DNA from: a virus
DNA length: 64,000 nt
Direction: 5' to 3' (one strand)
Virus record (IMG/VR): IMGVR_UViG_3300044612_003086
Coordinates: 1 to 64,000 of that record
The notes below the pieces were generated by a model. That model was not told the origin of the DNA, ran no database searches, and saw only the letters and a program-made list of their open reading frames with translations. How positions within the stretch are numbered: the first letter of the stretch is position 1; each line of letters opens with the position of its first letter. Positions 22,667 to 30,375 of this stretch are shown here, piece by piece. A program made the translations under genes and the position numbers.

Positions 22667-22873
22667 CTAGAACAGGGCTATTTGGATACCACCAGTATCT
22701 TCTACTTGTTTGCAGTAGTTGTGCTTGTATTCGTGAAGCTCGTCAATAACTTCGGAAATTGTTGTCCCCTTGGCTTTAAGCCAAACAACAGCTTTACGTT
22801 CGCTAATCGAATCTTGTGGGCGCAACGGTAGACCACATACGCAACACGTGAACAACGGTGGGAGTGAAGCCAT
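22667..22873 (-). CDS. Small zinc-finger-like protein
   Basis: 68 residues with CCVCGLPL near the N-terminus, a Cys and several His later; a likely small zinc binder. Follows the gene at 22880-23077 by 6 bp. Weak ribosome-binding site. Confidence 0.55.
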   Translation of the reverse strand: MASLPPLFTCCVCGLPLRPQDSISERKAVVWLKAKGTTISEVIDELHEYKHNYCKQVEDTGGIQIALF

Positions 22874-22879
22874 AATCTA

Positions 22880-23077
22880 TTACCACTTTCCTACTGGGCA
22901 TTCAGCCTCAATTAGTCTTGTTTTTAAATGCATGAAGCAACCACACACAGCGCACTGCTGCGTTTGGCGCAAGAATTCAGGGCATGCCTTGCAGATAGCG
23001 AAGCGCTCCTGTTGTTTCTTTTCGGTCGTGTAATTCTGTCGGCGCAGCAAGTGCCAGGGCATGTTTCGTCGTCTCAT
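22880..23077 (-). CDS. Small zinc-ribbon phage protein
   Basis: 65 residues. ICKACPEF, QCAVCGCFMHLK and ECPVGKW form a cysteine-rich zinc module recurring in phage small proteins of unknown role. ATG 23077 follows the stop of the tiny frame at 23081-23176. Confidence 0.65.
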   Translation of the reverse strand: MRRRNMPWHLLRRQNYTTEKKQQERFAICKACPEFLRQTQQCAVCGCFMHLKTRLIEAECPVGKW

Positions 23078-23080
23078 AAC

Positions 23081-23176
23081 TTAATCCCGACCACCCCGTG
23101 CCTTGCTATCAAATTTTAAAAATCCGTACAGAACTAGCAAGAGCAGCACGGAAACAATAACGCTGTTGGTATCCAT
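23081..23176 (-). CDS. Possible 31-residue membrane peptide
   Basis: ATG at 23176; residues 5-20 are strongly hydrophobic (VIVSVLLLLVLYGFL), the rest basic. It spans a CGGGGTGGTCGG box, which is otherwise non-coding in this window, so the call is uncertain. No clear ribosome-binding site. Confidence 0.35.
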   Translation of the reverse strand: MDTNSVIVSVLLLLVLYGFLKFDSKARGGRD

Positions 23177-23217
23177 GGACCCATGATAGCGATTTTCTCG
23201 CTTTTCATCAAGCTCAC

Positions 23218-23246
23218 TGATAAACCTGCTTTCCTCGACTTAGGAT
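23218..23246 (+). promoter_or_regulatory. Promoter of the SNF2-like helicase
   Basis: TGATAA, 17-bp spacer beginning ACCTGC, TAGGAT; about 85 bp before ATG 23332. The leader holds a GGCTCAC/GTGAGCC inverted repeat. Confidence 0.65.
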
Positions 23247-23331
23247 TCACATCGCAGACCGGCAGGGCTCACACTCTCCTTTCGGTATCCAACACACGTG
23301 AGCCTTGTCGGTCCTCATTTTTATCTGTACA

Positions 23332-25269
23332 ATGTCCATCGTGAAGTTATTTTTAGACCACAACGAAATAATTCTTGATTTTCCATTTGATGCCGGCCAG
23401 GTTGAGGAAATAAAACGCATATCAGGTGCAAGGTGGGACAAGATTGGCCGTGTGTGGCGCTTACCAATTACGGCTATCAATGAAGGTCGTGAGTTTGCAT
23501 TGCGTCATAACTTTGAGGTCACTGTCGATGCTCTAAAGTTCTCCGTACCAATACCTGCTATAGGGCGCACCGGTGCTCGTGTGTATGTCGATAATGGTAT
23601 GGCGGTTATCCGTGTGCCTTATGAGCGAGTAATCATTAAGGCTATTAAACAAATACCTGGCATTACATGGGATAGCAAAATGCTTGCATGGAAAGCCCCC
23701 CTTACATCGATTACAAATATCATTACGTGGGCCAAATCTTTCGGCGTTACCGTAGACAATGAGCTAATGGACATGGCTGTACAAGTAGAGACAGAGATGA
23801 CTGAATTGATACAGGCATCACGCTCGGTAGACGCAGAGATACAGATACCTGAACTACAAGGCGCACTGCTGCCGTATCAGAAAGCTGGAGTTTCGTACGC
23901 TGCAAGAGCCCGTAGGACATTTATCGCTGACGACATGGGTCTCGGAAAGACACTGCAGGCGATGTCCACGCTCGAATACGTTCACGACAGTTACCCAGCA
24001 GTCGTTGTATGTCCACCAAGTCTCGTGCTTAACTGGGCGAGTGAATATTCGAAGTGGTATCCACATCGCAAGGTGGCCACTGTGACGAACCGTAAGTCAT
24101 TCCCTGACGCAGGCACATATGACGTTGTGGTAGTTGGATACAGCAATATCGCTACATGGGAGAAGCAACTATCCAAACATCGCTCGTACGTATGGGATGA
24201 AAGCCACTATCTAAAAACGCCCACCTCGCAGAGAACGAAAGCAGCAGTCAAGATAGCTCGTAGCGCACCAAAAGAAGGTCTCGTATTGTGTCTCACGGGA
24301 ACACCCGTAACGAACAGGCCGAACGAATACGCAAGCCAACTTGATGTACTGGGTCGCCTCAAGGACTTTGGTGGGTTGTGGGGTTTCTATCGACGCTATT
24401 GCGCTGCATACCAAGACAGTTTTGGTCAGTGGAATATCAGTGGACACTCACACCTAGACGAACTCAATGACAGGCTTCGTGGCACTTGCTACATACGCCG
24501 TACGAAAGACCAAGTGTTATCGGAGTTGCCACCCGTAGTCCATAGCAAATTGCTGGTAGAGGGCTCATCACAAGCGATGAAAGAATACAAGAAAGCAGAG
24601 AACGACATTATTCTCTACATCGCAGAGCGAGCCCGACAACTCGCCATAGAGCAGGGCAAGTCACAGCACGGCGCTGCCATATCAGCAATGATTAGGGCAG
24701 AAGCGAACGAACATTTAGTCCGTCTGTCGGTGCTTCGCCGTCTTGCTGCGAAAGCAAAGATGGAAGTCGCTCATGAGTGGATTACTGAACGTATAGAGGC
24801 CGGCCGTAAGGTCGTTGTCGCTGCACACCATCGAGACATCGTTGACGAAATCGCCCGTAAGTATGGAGACCTACGTATTCAGGGTGGAATGAAGGTTGAG
24901 GAAGTAGAGGAGAATAAACGCAAGTTTCAGCAGTTAACCGTAGATAAAGCACCCGTAATCGTGTTATCTATCCAGGCTGCCAAAACTGGACACACACTCA
25001 CTGCGTCAGAGGAGTGTTTATTCATAGAACTTCCGTGGACACCAGCAGACGTAGACCAGACATACTCACGCCTACATCGCATCGGACAACAAGGAAGCGT
25101 GACGGCAACTTATCTATTAACTAAAGACACCATTGATGAGGAGATTTATCAACTCATCGAGCGAAAGCGTTCGGTGGTAAATGCGTCAGTAGAAGGTGGG
25201 GAGTTCGCTAACGAGGATAGTGCCGTGCAACTTATTCTGAATTTACTCGGTAAAGCAGAACAGAACTAA
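23332..25269 (+). CDS. SNF2-family helicase with HARP-like N-terminus
   Basis: 645 residues from ATG 23332. Two N-terminal HARP-like units (SGARWDKIGRVWRLP and PGITWDSKMLAWKAP) recall SMARCAL1/ZRANB3 annealing helicases. The ATPase follows: DDMGLGKT (Walker A, about residue 205), DESHYLK (motif II, about 290), LTGTPVTNRP (motif III), and a C-terminal lobe with QAAKTGHTLT and a DQTYSRLHRIGQ motif VI. Likely remodels or anneals phage DNA during replication or repair. Ends 4 bp into the convergent gene at 25266. Confidence 0.9.
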   Translation: MSIVKLFLDHNEIILDFPFDAGQVEEIKRISGARWDKIGRVWRLPITAINEGREFALRHNFEVTVDALKFSVPIPAIGRTGARVYVDNGMAVIRVPYERVIIKAIKQIPGITWDSKMLAWKAPLTSITNIITWAKSFGVTVDNELMDMAVQVETEMTELIQASRSVDAEIQIPELQGALLPYQKAGVSYAARARRTFIADDMGLGKTLQAMSTLEYVHDSYPAVVVCPPSLVLNWASEYSKWYPHRKVATVTNRKSFPDAGTYDVVVVGYSNIATWEKQLSKHRSYVWDESHYLKTPTSQRTKAAVKIARSAPKEGLVLCLTGTPVTNRPNEYASQLDVLGRLKDFGGLWGFYRRYCAAYQDSFGQWNISGHSHLDELNDRLRGTCYIRRTKDQVLSELPPVVHSKLLVEGSSQAMKEYKKAENDIILYIAERARQLAIEQGKSQHGAAISAMIRAEANEHLVRLSVLRRLAAKAKMEVAHEWITERIEAGRKVVVAAHHRDIVDEIARKYGDLRIQGGMKVEEVEENKRKFQQLTVDKAPVIVLSIQAAKTGHTLTASEECLFIELPWTPADVDQTYSRLHRIGQQGSVTATYLLTKDTIDEEIYQLIERKRSVVNASVEGGEFANEDSAVQLILNLLGKAEQN

Positions 25270-25733
25270 TCGGTTTCGGAACTTGTTTCCGACTTACCCG
25301 TGGCACCCTGGGTGCGACCGTAAAATATTTCCTCTGCAATTAGTTTGGAATATTTCTTACGCAAGCGCCATATTTTCTTGTTCATTTCAGTCATCTCTTG
25401 GCTCATTCGAGCTTTGATTATTGCTTTGTCGTCATACACGCCGTGCCCATTAAATAGTGCGTCATGGATATCTGCGTCCTCAATGATGATGTCTGATATC
25501 CAACCGGCACGTTTGTCTATTGCCATCATTAATTCACACAAACCCTCTACGCCGAATTCATCGTGAATTCGATTTGCGATTATTGAGCAGAAGTGTGAAC
25601 GATACATATTTCTCGCTTTCTGCGAGTTAGACATGAACTCGGATATGAACAGCGCAAGTTCTTCCTTTGTCGGCATTTCTTCGCCATCATCACCGGCAAA
25701 TTCGTAAAAATCGTCTGCGCCGTCGTTATTCAT
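25266..25733 (-). CDS. Hypothetical acidic protein
   Basis: 155 residues, very acidic N-terminus (first 20 residues), then helical. Tail-to-tail overlap of 4 bp with the helicase. GAGG precedes the ATG. Family not recognised. Confidence 0.6.
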   Translation of the reverse strand: MNNDGADDFYEFAGDDGEEMPTKEELALFISEFMSNSQKARNMYRSHFCSIIANRIHDEFGVEGLCELMMAIDKRAGWISDIIIEDADIHDALFNGHGVYDDKAIIKARMSQEMTEMNKKIWRLRKKYSKLIAEEIFYGRTQGATGKSETSSETD

Positions 25734-25781
25734 CTTGCCTCACTTTTCTATGGGCTTGACTAATAATACCCGTACTAGAAG

Positions 25782-26807
25782 TCAGACATTTGTTAATAGA
25801 TAAGTTTGAGTTTTTAGTTTTGTTCTCGTCACCCATGAGTTGTTGTCCATGGACGCGAGCGCGCGTTCATCGCGAGAAGCATCTCGGTAGTGGTCGAGAT
25901 ATTCGCCGATGGCGTTATAGATTGACCAGCCGTTGTACCCGTAGTTCTTTGCGTTGTTTTCGTTTTCATAAATAGCGCGAACTAGCGACAACACGTCATC
26001 ACGGTTCTTTCTCTGACGCTCTGTGCTATTTGGCTCTATCGGAAATGCTGTATTTAGGACTTTGTCAAGAACTTGTGTGCGTGCTGGAACTTTCACTGCC
26101 AGTAGTCGTTCGGCAGTAGCAGCAAAGTTGTTTGCCCATTCATTAGATATCGCAAGAACTTCATTCGCTTGCTCTATCGCTCTGTCTGCATTACGAGTGT
26201 GACGAGCAGTAAATACCCGTCGAGCGCTTTCTATGCCAAGCGTTACGGTATTTTGACATACGGCACGAATAGAAGTGTTGGCGAATGTAATTGCCGTCTT
26301 TCCATCGTGTCCATTGCGAACAAGTAAGTAGCGCGCTATTTGGTCATTCACGCCAGCAGGGTCTACGACTATCGCGCCCAAGTCAAGTGAAGCAAAGAAA
26401 CCTTTTCCATCGTGTAGAACACCGGCGGTATCTACAACTGCGTCTCCTTCGGAAGCACCCACGATGCTTAGCGCATAATCCAAACACTCTTTATTCTGCT
26501 GAACTACATAACGCGTTCCAACGGTGGCCAAACCGGTGAATGTGCCGTCAATGTTGACCCGTACGGTTGCACGACTGTCCGGCACGAGAATAGTTGTGCC
26601 ATCAGGGTTCCGTAGTGGTTCGCCATTGTCATCGCAAATTGCCACCCGTGTTGTGACTACATCGAAGTTCGCCTGTGAAGCTTCGAGCATTGCCTCTGCC
26701 GTTTGTAGCCCCTTCATTGGCGTTCCAAGCCTGTGCCACGGGATTTCTCTGTCGGCGTATGCCATTCTCGCTGTGCCGTCTTTATTGATTTCTAGTCCGT
26801 GTGCCAT
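25782..26807 (-). CDS. TIGR03299/DUF932 phage-plasmid protein
   Basis: 341 residues. The start MAHGLEIN, the IPWHRLG motif, YVVQQN and a FGIRA-like SIRAVCQNTV segment mark the DUF932 family (phage/plasmid-like TIGR03299 proteins), common in mobile DNA. Biochemical role is not established. AGAAGGAAAG precedes the ATG. Transcribed alone. Confidence 0.85.
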   Translation of the reverse strand: MAHGLEINKDGTARMAYADREIPWHRLGTPMKGLQTAEAMLEASQANFDVVTTRVAICDDNGEPLRNPDGTTILVPDSRATVRVNIDGTFTGLATVGTRYVVQQNKECLDYALSIVGASEGDAVVDTAGVLHDGKGFFASLDLGAIVVDPAGVNDQIARYLLVRNGHDGKTAITFANTSIRAVCQNTVTLGIESARRVFTARHTRNADRAIEQANEVLAISNEWANNFAATAERLLAVKVPARTQVLDKVLNTAFPIEPNSTERQRKNRDDVLSLVRAIYENENNAKNYGYNGWSIYNAIGEYLDHYRDASRDERALASMDNNSWVTRTKLKTQTYLLTNV

Positions 26808-27012
26808 TTCGTGTCTTTCCTTCTCTCTCTTTTAGATAAATCTAACCGAGTATTGCCTGGTTCATTGTACACCGGGGCTCCAGAGGCAGGGGCAGTGGTT
26901 GGGGTTCGGTCTGTGGCGAGGGCGCACGGGTGGGTCGGCAGAAAGTCGGATAATTCTGCTCGTCAATGGTTATGATTTATTCAGGAACTAACGCTCGTGA
27001 AAGGGGCAACTA
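26808..27012. other. Intergenic region with half module and promoter
   Basis: AGATTTATCT-like palindrome near 26835, a CGGGGCT half-hairpin (26873-26879), a GGGTGGGTCGG-N4-AAGT box (about 26928-26947) and then the promoter of gene 27013. No gene. Confidence 0.6.
26948..26976 (+). promoter_or_regulatory. Promoter of unit 27013-27992
   Basis: GGATAA, 17-bp spacer beginning TTCTGCTCG, TATGAT, followed by AAAGGGG before the ATG. Confidence 0.75.
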
Positions 27013-27291
27013 ATGAAGTTACTAGATAAGTGCGAAAACTGGTGTCAGGAACATTATCTCGGAACGATGAAGGCTCTGCTCGGCATTATCTCTGCCGTGC
27101 CGACTATCGGACTGTTCGGAGTGGTTCAGGCGTACTACAACAGCAACATCGGCGACCTGCTGACCTGTTTGTTCATCGTGGTAGGTGGAACGGTGATTAC
27201 CACCCTATTCGCTCTGACCGTGTACAACGAACATCAAGACGAACGCTACGGCTCTATTCGCCGTCACCCAGTCACGAAGCGAGTGCGCTAA
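27013..27291 (+). CDS. Small two-pass membrane protein
   Basis: 92 residues; hydrophobic segments about 20-41 and 49-68, basic C-terminus. The 11-mer encodes Leu-Leu-Asp-Lys in the first six codons. Strong AAAGGGG. Its TAA overlaps the next ATG (TAATG). Function unknown. Confidence 0.7.
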   Translation: MKLLDKCENWCQEHYLGTMKALLGIISAVPTIGLFGVVQAYYNSNIGDLLTCLFIVVGGTVITTLFALTVYNEHQDERYGSIRRHPVTKRVR

Positions 27292-27992
27292 TGACTACGA
27301 CAGCACTGGACACCCGTAGCGTGTTAGCAGAAATGCTAACAGAAAACACTGGAACGCACATCTTGGACAGTGGTGGCGCATACGGCAGGAACTGGGAACG
27401 AAACAATGGCAAGACGCTTGCCGATTTTGAGAACGAACCGACTGCGTGGGCTGACGGTTATGGCGTAGTGCTTTCAGTTTTTCACTTTCTTGCGAACCGT
27501 GTGGAGTTTCTGCCGAGTATCCAAGCCGAGTTAGATGATTTGGCACGGTGTATGCCTGATGAGGGCTGGTTGGCTATCGCCGAGACACTGGCTGAACGCT
27601 ACGACCCTAAGCCTCGTACTTGGAACACTTACAACGGCGAGGACAGTCTTTCGCAAACACTACAAGGCGTATCGTTCACCCGTAATGACGGTGAGACTGT
27701 GAGCCTTATTCAGATACACGGGGGCTGTGATGTTCGTGGTGGATACACGAAGCCTCGTGCTTTCCGTGTGACGGTGGAAATGGCTGACTGTTTCCCATAC
27801 GACCACAACTCTTATGAGTTGGAGTGTCCGACTGATAACGAACACTCTCTCTCGTATTTGGGTGAGTACATCGGTTGGCACGGGTCAAGCATTGACGCTG
27901 ATGAGTATCCGACATACGACAGCGAGAAGCGAACAGCGAACTGTGTGAAGTGTGGTTCGCCATTCATCGTTCACGCCTCTGAACCGTACTAG
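27291..27992 (+). CDS. Hypothetical protein
   Basis: 233 residues, acidic, alpha/beta; a C-terminal CVKCGSPF suggests a zinc site. Coupled to the preceding membrane protein by TAATG. Its TAG stop is inside an 11-mer. Family not recognised. Confidence 0.65.
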   Translation: MTTTALDTRSVLAEMLTENTGTHILDSGGAYGRNWERNNGKTLADFENEPTAWADGYGVVLSVFHFLANRVEFLPSIQAELDDLARCMPDEGWLAIAETLAERYDPKPRTWNTYNGEDSLSQTLQGVSFTRNDGETVSLIQIHGGCDVRGGYTKPRAFRVTVEMADCFPYDHNSYELECPTDNEHSLSYLGEYIGWHGSSIDADEYPTYDSEKRTANCVKCGSPFIVHASEPY

Positions 27993-27998
27993 ATAAGT

Positions 27999-28225
27999 CT
28001 CAACGGTCACCCGTAGCCTCTGCGCTCTTATCCCCAACCCCCTTTCATCAAGGGCGTAGGGGTTACGGGGTTTCACTTATCTAGTGAGCATTACTCTGCT
28101 ACGGCGAGACTATGACTTACTAGATAAGTGTTCATCACAAGTGAGGGCAAAGTGCGAAGCACTGCGCCAGCCGGGGCTCCGAGCGTTTGAGTGTGGTTTG
28201 TGTTGTAACTAGATAAGATGATGAG
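27999..28225. other. Intergenic region with hairpin and 11-mers
   Basis: AACCCC/GGGGTT hairpin (28036-28064), likely end of the 27013-27992 transcript; 11-mers at 28075 and 28119 and a variant at 28208 just before the LysM gene; CGGGGCT half-hairpin at 28172. No gene. Confidence 0.6.
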
Positions 28226-28558
28226 ATGAACGAGAACACCTATCGAACAGCAAAGACAATTCTCATCGCTATCGCAATAACACTTGCGTCAGTATTCGCA
28301 TTTGGGTATTTGGAAAGACAGCAAGCAAGAGACAGTGAGTTCTTTTGTGATGGCACACCAGTCACTATCAAAGAAGGCGACACTCTCTATTGGATAGCCC
28401 GAACAAAGTGTGAAGGCAACACTATGGAAGTGGTGGACAGACTTGTCGCCCTGTACGGCACGACATTGACTATCGGTGACACCATCTATCTGCCGACACA
28501 CAACTCCTGTGAGTTGCGTATGACAGACGGTGGTCAAGTAATGGAAGAGTGTGCGTGA
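28226..28558 (+). CDS. LysM-domain membrane protein
   Basis: 110 residues, paralogue in design of the product of 13535-13834: transmembrane segment at about 9-28, then a LysM domain (VTIKEGDTLYWIAR...YGTTLTIGDTIYLP) with Cys pairs (FCDG, KCEG, SCEL, ECA). Expected to reach the peptidoglycan from the membrane. Poor ribosome-binding site; a variant 11-mer lies just upstream. Confidence 0.75.
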   Translation: MNENTYRTAKTILIAIAITLASVFAFGYLERQQARDSEFFCDGTPVTIKEGDTLYWIARTKCEGNTMEVVDRLVALYGTTLTIGDTIYLPTHNSCELRMTDGGQVMEECA

Positions 28559-28567
28559 TGAACTTAT

Positions 28568-28771
28568 CTAGTTCAGTATCTGTCCAACACTGACAACGAA
28601 AACTTCTCCACAGTAAAGCACACGGGCGTACTGTTTATCTGTGTCGTGGTATGAGATGAACTCTGCTTCCACAGCACCCGTAGTCATTCGGCGTGCCTTG
28701 TCTGAAACGATGTGACCGAACGACACTGGTATCAACAGCGTCTGACCTACGGTAAGTCCTTTGGTAATCAC
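28568..28771 (-). CDS. Hypothetical protein
   Basis: 67 residues, beta-rich; begins with LTVGQTLLIPVS. GTG start overlaps the TAG of the upstream gene (TAGTG). Ends in an 11-mer shared with the convergent LysM gene. Family not recognised. Confidence 0.55.
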   Translation of the reverse strand: MITKGLTVGQTLLIPVSFGHIVSDKARRMTTGAVEAEFISYHDTDKQYARVLYCGEVFVVSVGQILN

Positions 28772-28956
28772 TAGATGCCGTATGTTCCGAGTTGAGTGCG
28801 CTCTGCTTGGCGCAAGACTTCGTAGATTTCGGAAACATGCGCTTCCGTGTGTTCATCATCAGCGAACAACCTGACTATCTGTAAGACACACTCCAAGCGA
28901 GCAACCTGCTGTGCCGTAAGTGTGATAGTGAGTTCTGCGTTTCGTGCTATTCCCAT
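28771..28956 (-). CDS. Hypothetical small protein
   Basis: 61 residues, two helices. AAAGGGGAAC precedes the ATG. First of a two-gene unit under the promoter at 28978-29006. Family not recognised. Confidence 0.6.
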   Translation of the reverse strand: MGIARNAELTITLTAQQVARLECVLQIVRLFADDEHTEAHVSEIYEVLRQAERTQLGTYGI

Positions 28957-28977
28957 TGTGTTCCCCTTTCGGTATTG

Positions 28978-29006
28978 ACCTTAGGGTAGGGCGAGCAGAC
29001 TTATCT
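28978..29006 (-). promoter_or_regulatory. Promoter of unit 28568-28956
   Basis: AGATAA, 17-bp spacer beginning GTCTGC, TAAGGT; one-mismatch 11-mer overlaps. Confidence 0.75.
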
Positions 29007-29412
29007 ATTTACTATCTGTGACATCACGCCACTGACCATCAACGACCACCTGATAGTGCGCCCCCGACACTGGCACGAGTTCGCCATTAGCATTGCGTTC
29101 ATACTTGCCGAAGTTCTCAGTGGAACGCCATGCCCACTCACAGCACGGTGTTTCACTATCGCAGGGGTGTGTCCCCTTACCTATCGTCTCTGCCAATGCT
29201 GGGAACAGAGTAAGGAACTTCACTATGCAGTCGTGACACAGTATCCAACTACGGCTACGGCGATTACTAAACAGTACATCTACCTCATCAGTGAAGCCAC
29301 CATAGTAACCAAATAGGTCAAATGGTAAATCCCAACCGTTACTAGGTAGGTGCTTTTGTTCATCGCACTGGACATCGTAGTCACAACCTGAACAGCGAAC
29401 ATGGTTACTCAT
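29005..29412 (-). CDS. Hypothetical zinc-binding-type protein
   Basis: 135 residues with CSGC, CHDC and CDSETPCC segments, likely zinc-stabilised; Trp- and Tyr-rich middle. Family not recognised. Single-gene unit. Confidence 0.6.
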   Translation of the reverse strand: MSNHVRCSGCDYDVQCDEQKHLPSNGWDLPFDLFGYYGGFTDEVDVLFSNRRSRSWILCHDCIVKFLTLFPALAETIGKGTHPCDSETPCCEWAWRSTENFGKYERNANGELVPVSGAHYQVVVDGQWRDVTDSK

Positions 29413-29421
29413 AACATCTCA

Positions 29422-29450
29422 ACGATAGTCGTATGCGAGCAGACTTATCT
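29422..29450 (-). promoter_or_regulatory. Promoter of gene 29005-29412
   Basis: AGATAA, 17-bp spacer beginning GTCTGC, TATCGT; exact 11-mer at 29443-29453. Confidence 0.75.
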
Positions 29451-29474
29451 AGTACCCGTAGCACTTGGCGACTT

Positions 29475-29888
29475 CTATGACTGGCGTGTGTTGAGGCGAA
29501 GGTAGGCAGAGTAGGCGTAGTTGCGTTGGCGTTGGCGTTCGGCGTGTGCCCTCTCTGCGTCTGCTGGGGGCATACGGTCTATCTCATCATCAGTGGGTGC
29601 GAAGCCTATCTCCCTCTCTGCTTCTAGCATCAGTGACACAAGGCTAAGCGTGTGGGTGTCTGCGTACTCACCCGTAGCGATGTGGCAACCTTGTTCATCT
29701 AAGTCAAGTGCCAACAGTTCGCTTGCTACCTTTGAGATGAATACACCTGTGAGTTTCATCTGCGACAGGCGTTGGTGTGTGGTCAGGTGTTCGTTCGCTG
29801 TCCTCTTAGACCGAAGCAACTGTGTGTACATACTGTTGCTTGGAACGAAAGCGACAAACTCTGATGGGGTTGGCTCTTGTGTTGTCAT
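29475..29888 (-). CDS. Hypothetical protein
   Basis: 137 residues, helical, with a long Ala/Glu/Arg-rich C-terminal helix (ADAERAHAERQRQRN). GAGAGATGAG precedes the ATG. Family not recognised. Confidence 0.55.
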   Translation of the reverse strand: MTTQEPTPSEFVAFVPSNSMYTQLLRSKRTANEHLTTHQRLSQMKLTGVFISKVASELLALDLDEQGCHIATGEYADTHTLSLVSLMLEAEREIGFAPTDDEIDRMPPADAERAHAERQRQRNYAYSAYLRLNTRQS

Positions 29889-30375
29889 CTCATCTCTCTC
29901 TTGTGTTTGTGTGTGTCGTGTGTATGCGATGTGTATGAGCGAGGCTCTGCGTGGCTAAGCCCACACCAGACCCGAAACCCGACAGACCCGACAGTGCTGT
30001 TGGTTTTGTTGGCGTGTCGTGTTGCGTGTTGGATTACATCGGGTGTGTGGTCTCTCTCTCGGCGTGTGTCTTACTGAAACACTTGGATAAATCGTCTTGC
30101 TGTTTTTTGGGGTGTCGTATTCGGGTCGTGACTTATCTAGTGAGTTGTGTCGTTTTGTAATCAGCCAGAAACCATCGGCACACACTGCGAGAGACTGCTG
30201 TGTGTCCTCTGCGTGTGTGGACTTGTTGCCGACTACCCCGAGTACCGACACAAATTGCGAAAAATTGTTCGCAGTGTCGCCTCGCAGCACCTGTCTCTTG
30301 TAGCCCCGCGAAACTTTCTCGGTTGAGGCAGGGTGGGTGGGGGAGCAAAATCGCAAAAAATTCATCCCAGGTTTT
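29889..30375. other. Intergenic region, last of the repeat-bearing arm
   Basis: About 490 bp with no convincing gene. Contains CCCGAC-rich sequence (29965-29995), the last 11-mer (30131), a CTT-N4-CCGACTACCCCG box (about 30222-30241) and an AGCCCCG half-hairpin (30302). Confidence 0.6.

Larger units (their letters stand above)
2720..30141. repeat. ACTTATCTAGT repeat family (about 70 exact copies)
   Basis: Exact copies counted by eye on the plus strand start at 2720, 2756, 2863, 3100, 3117, 3298, 4073, 4793, 5659, 5681, 5698, 5724, 5843, 5879, 6687, 6708, 7279, 8041, 8361, 9190, 9396, 9713, 10222, 10790, 10980, 11007, 11343, 11910, 12150, 12701, 13289, 13495, 13525, 13810, 13996, 14453, 15190, 15693, 15712, 16819, 17367, 17405, 19119, 19149, 20563, 20681, 22480, 28075, 28562, 29443 and 30131. 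Inverted copies start at 2779, 2806, 6720, 11064, 15079, 15116, 16073, 16085, 16131, 18530, 18587, 19577, 20042, 20540, 20613, 27022, 27988 and 28119. One-mismatch copies include 6435, 14808, 16106, 28208 and 28999. Many extend to ACTTATCTAGTNAGT. Orientation mostly follows the neighbouring transcript. No copy was seen outside this interval. Confidence 0.95.

Noticed and set aside
2720-30141. 11-mer array as a CRISPR array
   Set aside because: Spacing is irregular (tens to thousands of bp), copies occur on both strands and inside genes, and no cas genes are present.
2720-30141. 11-mer as transposon ends or uptake sequence
   Set aside because: No transposase, no target duplications, and placement follows gene boundaries and transcription, not insertion sites.
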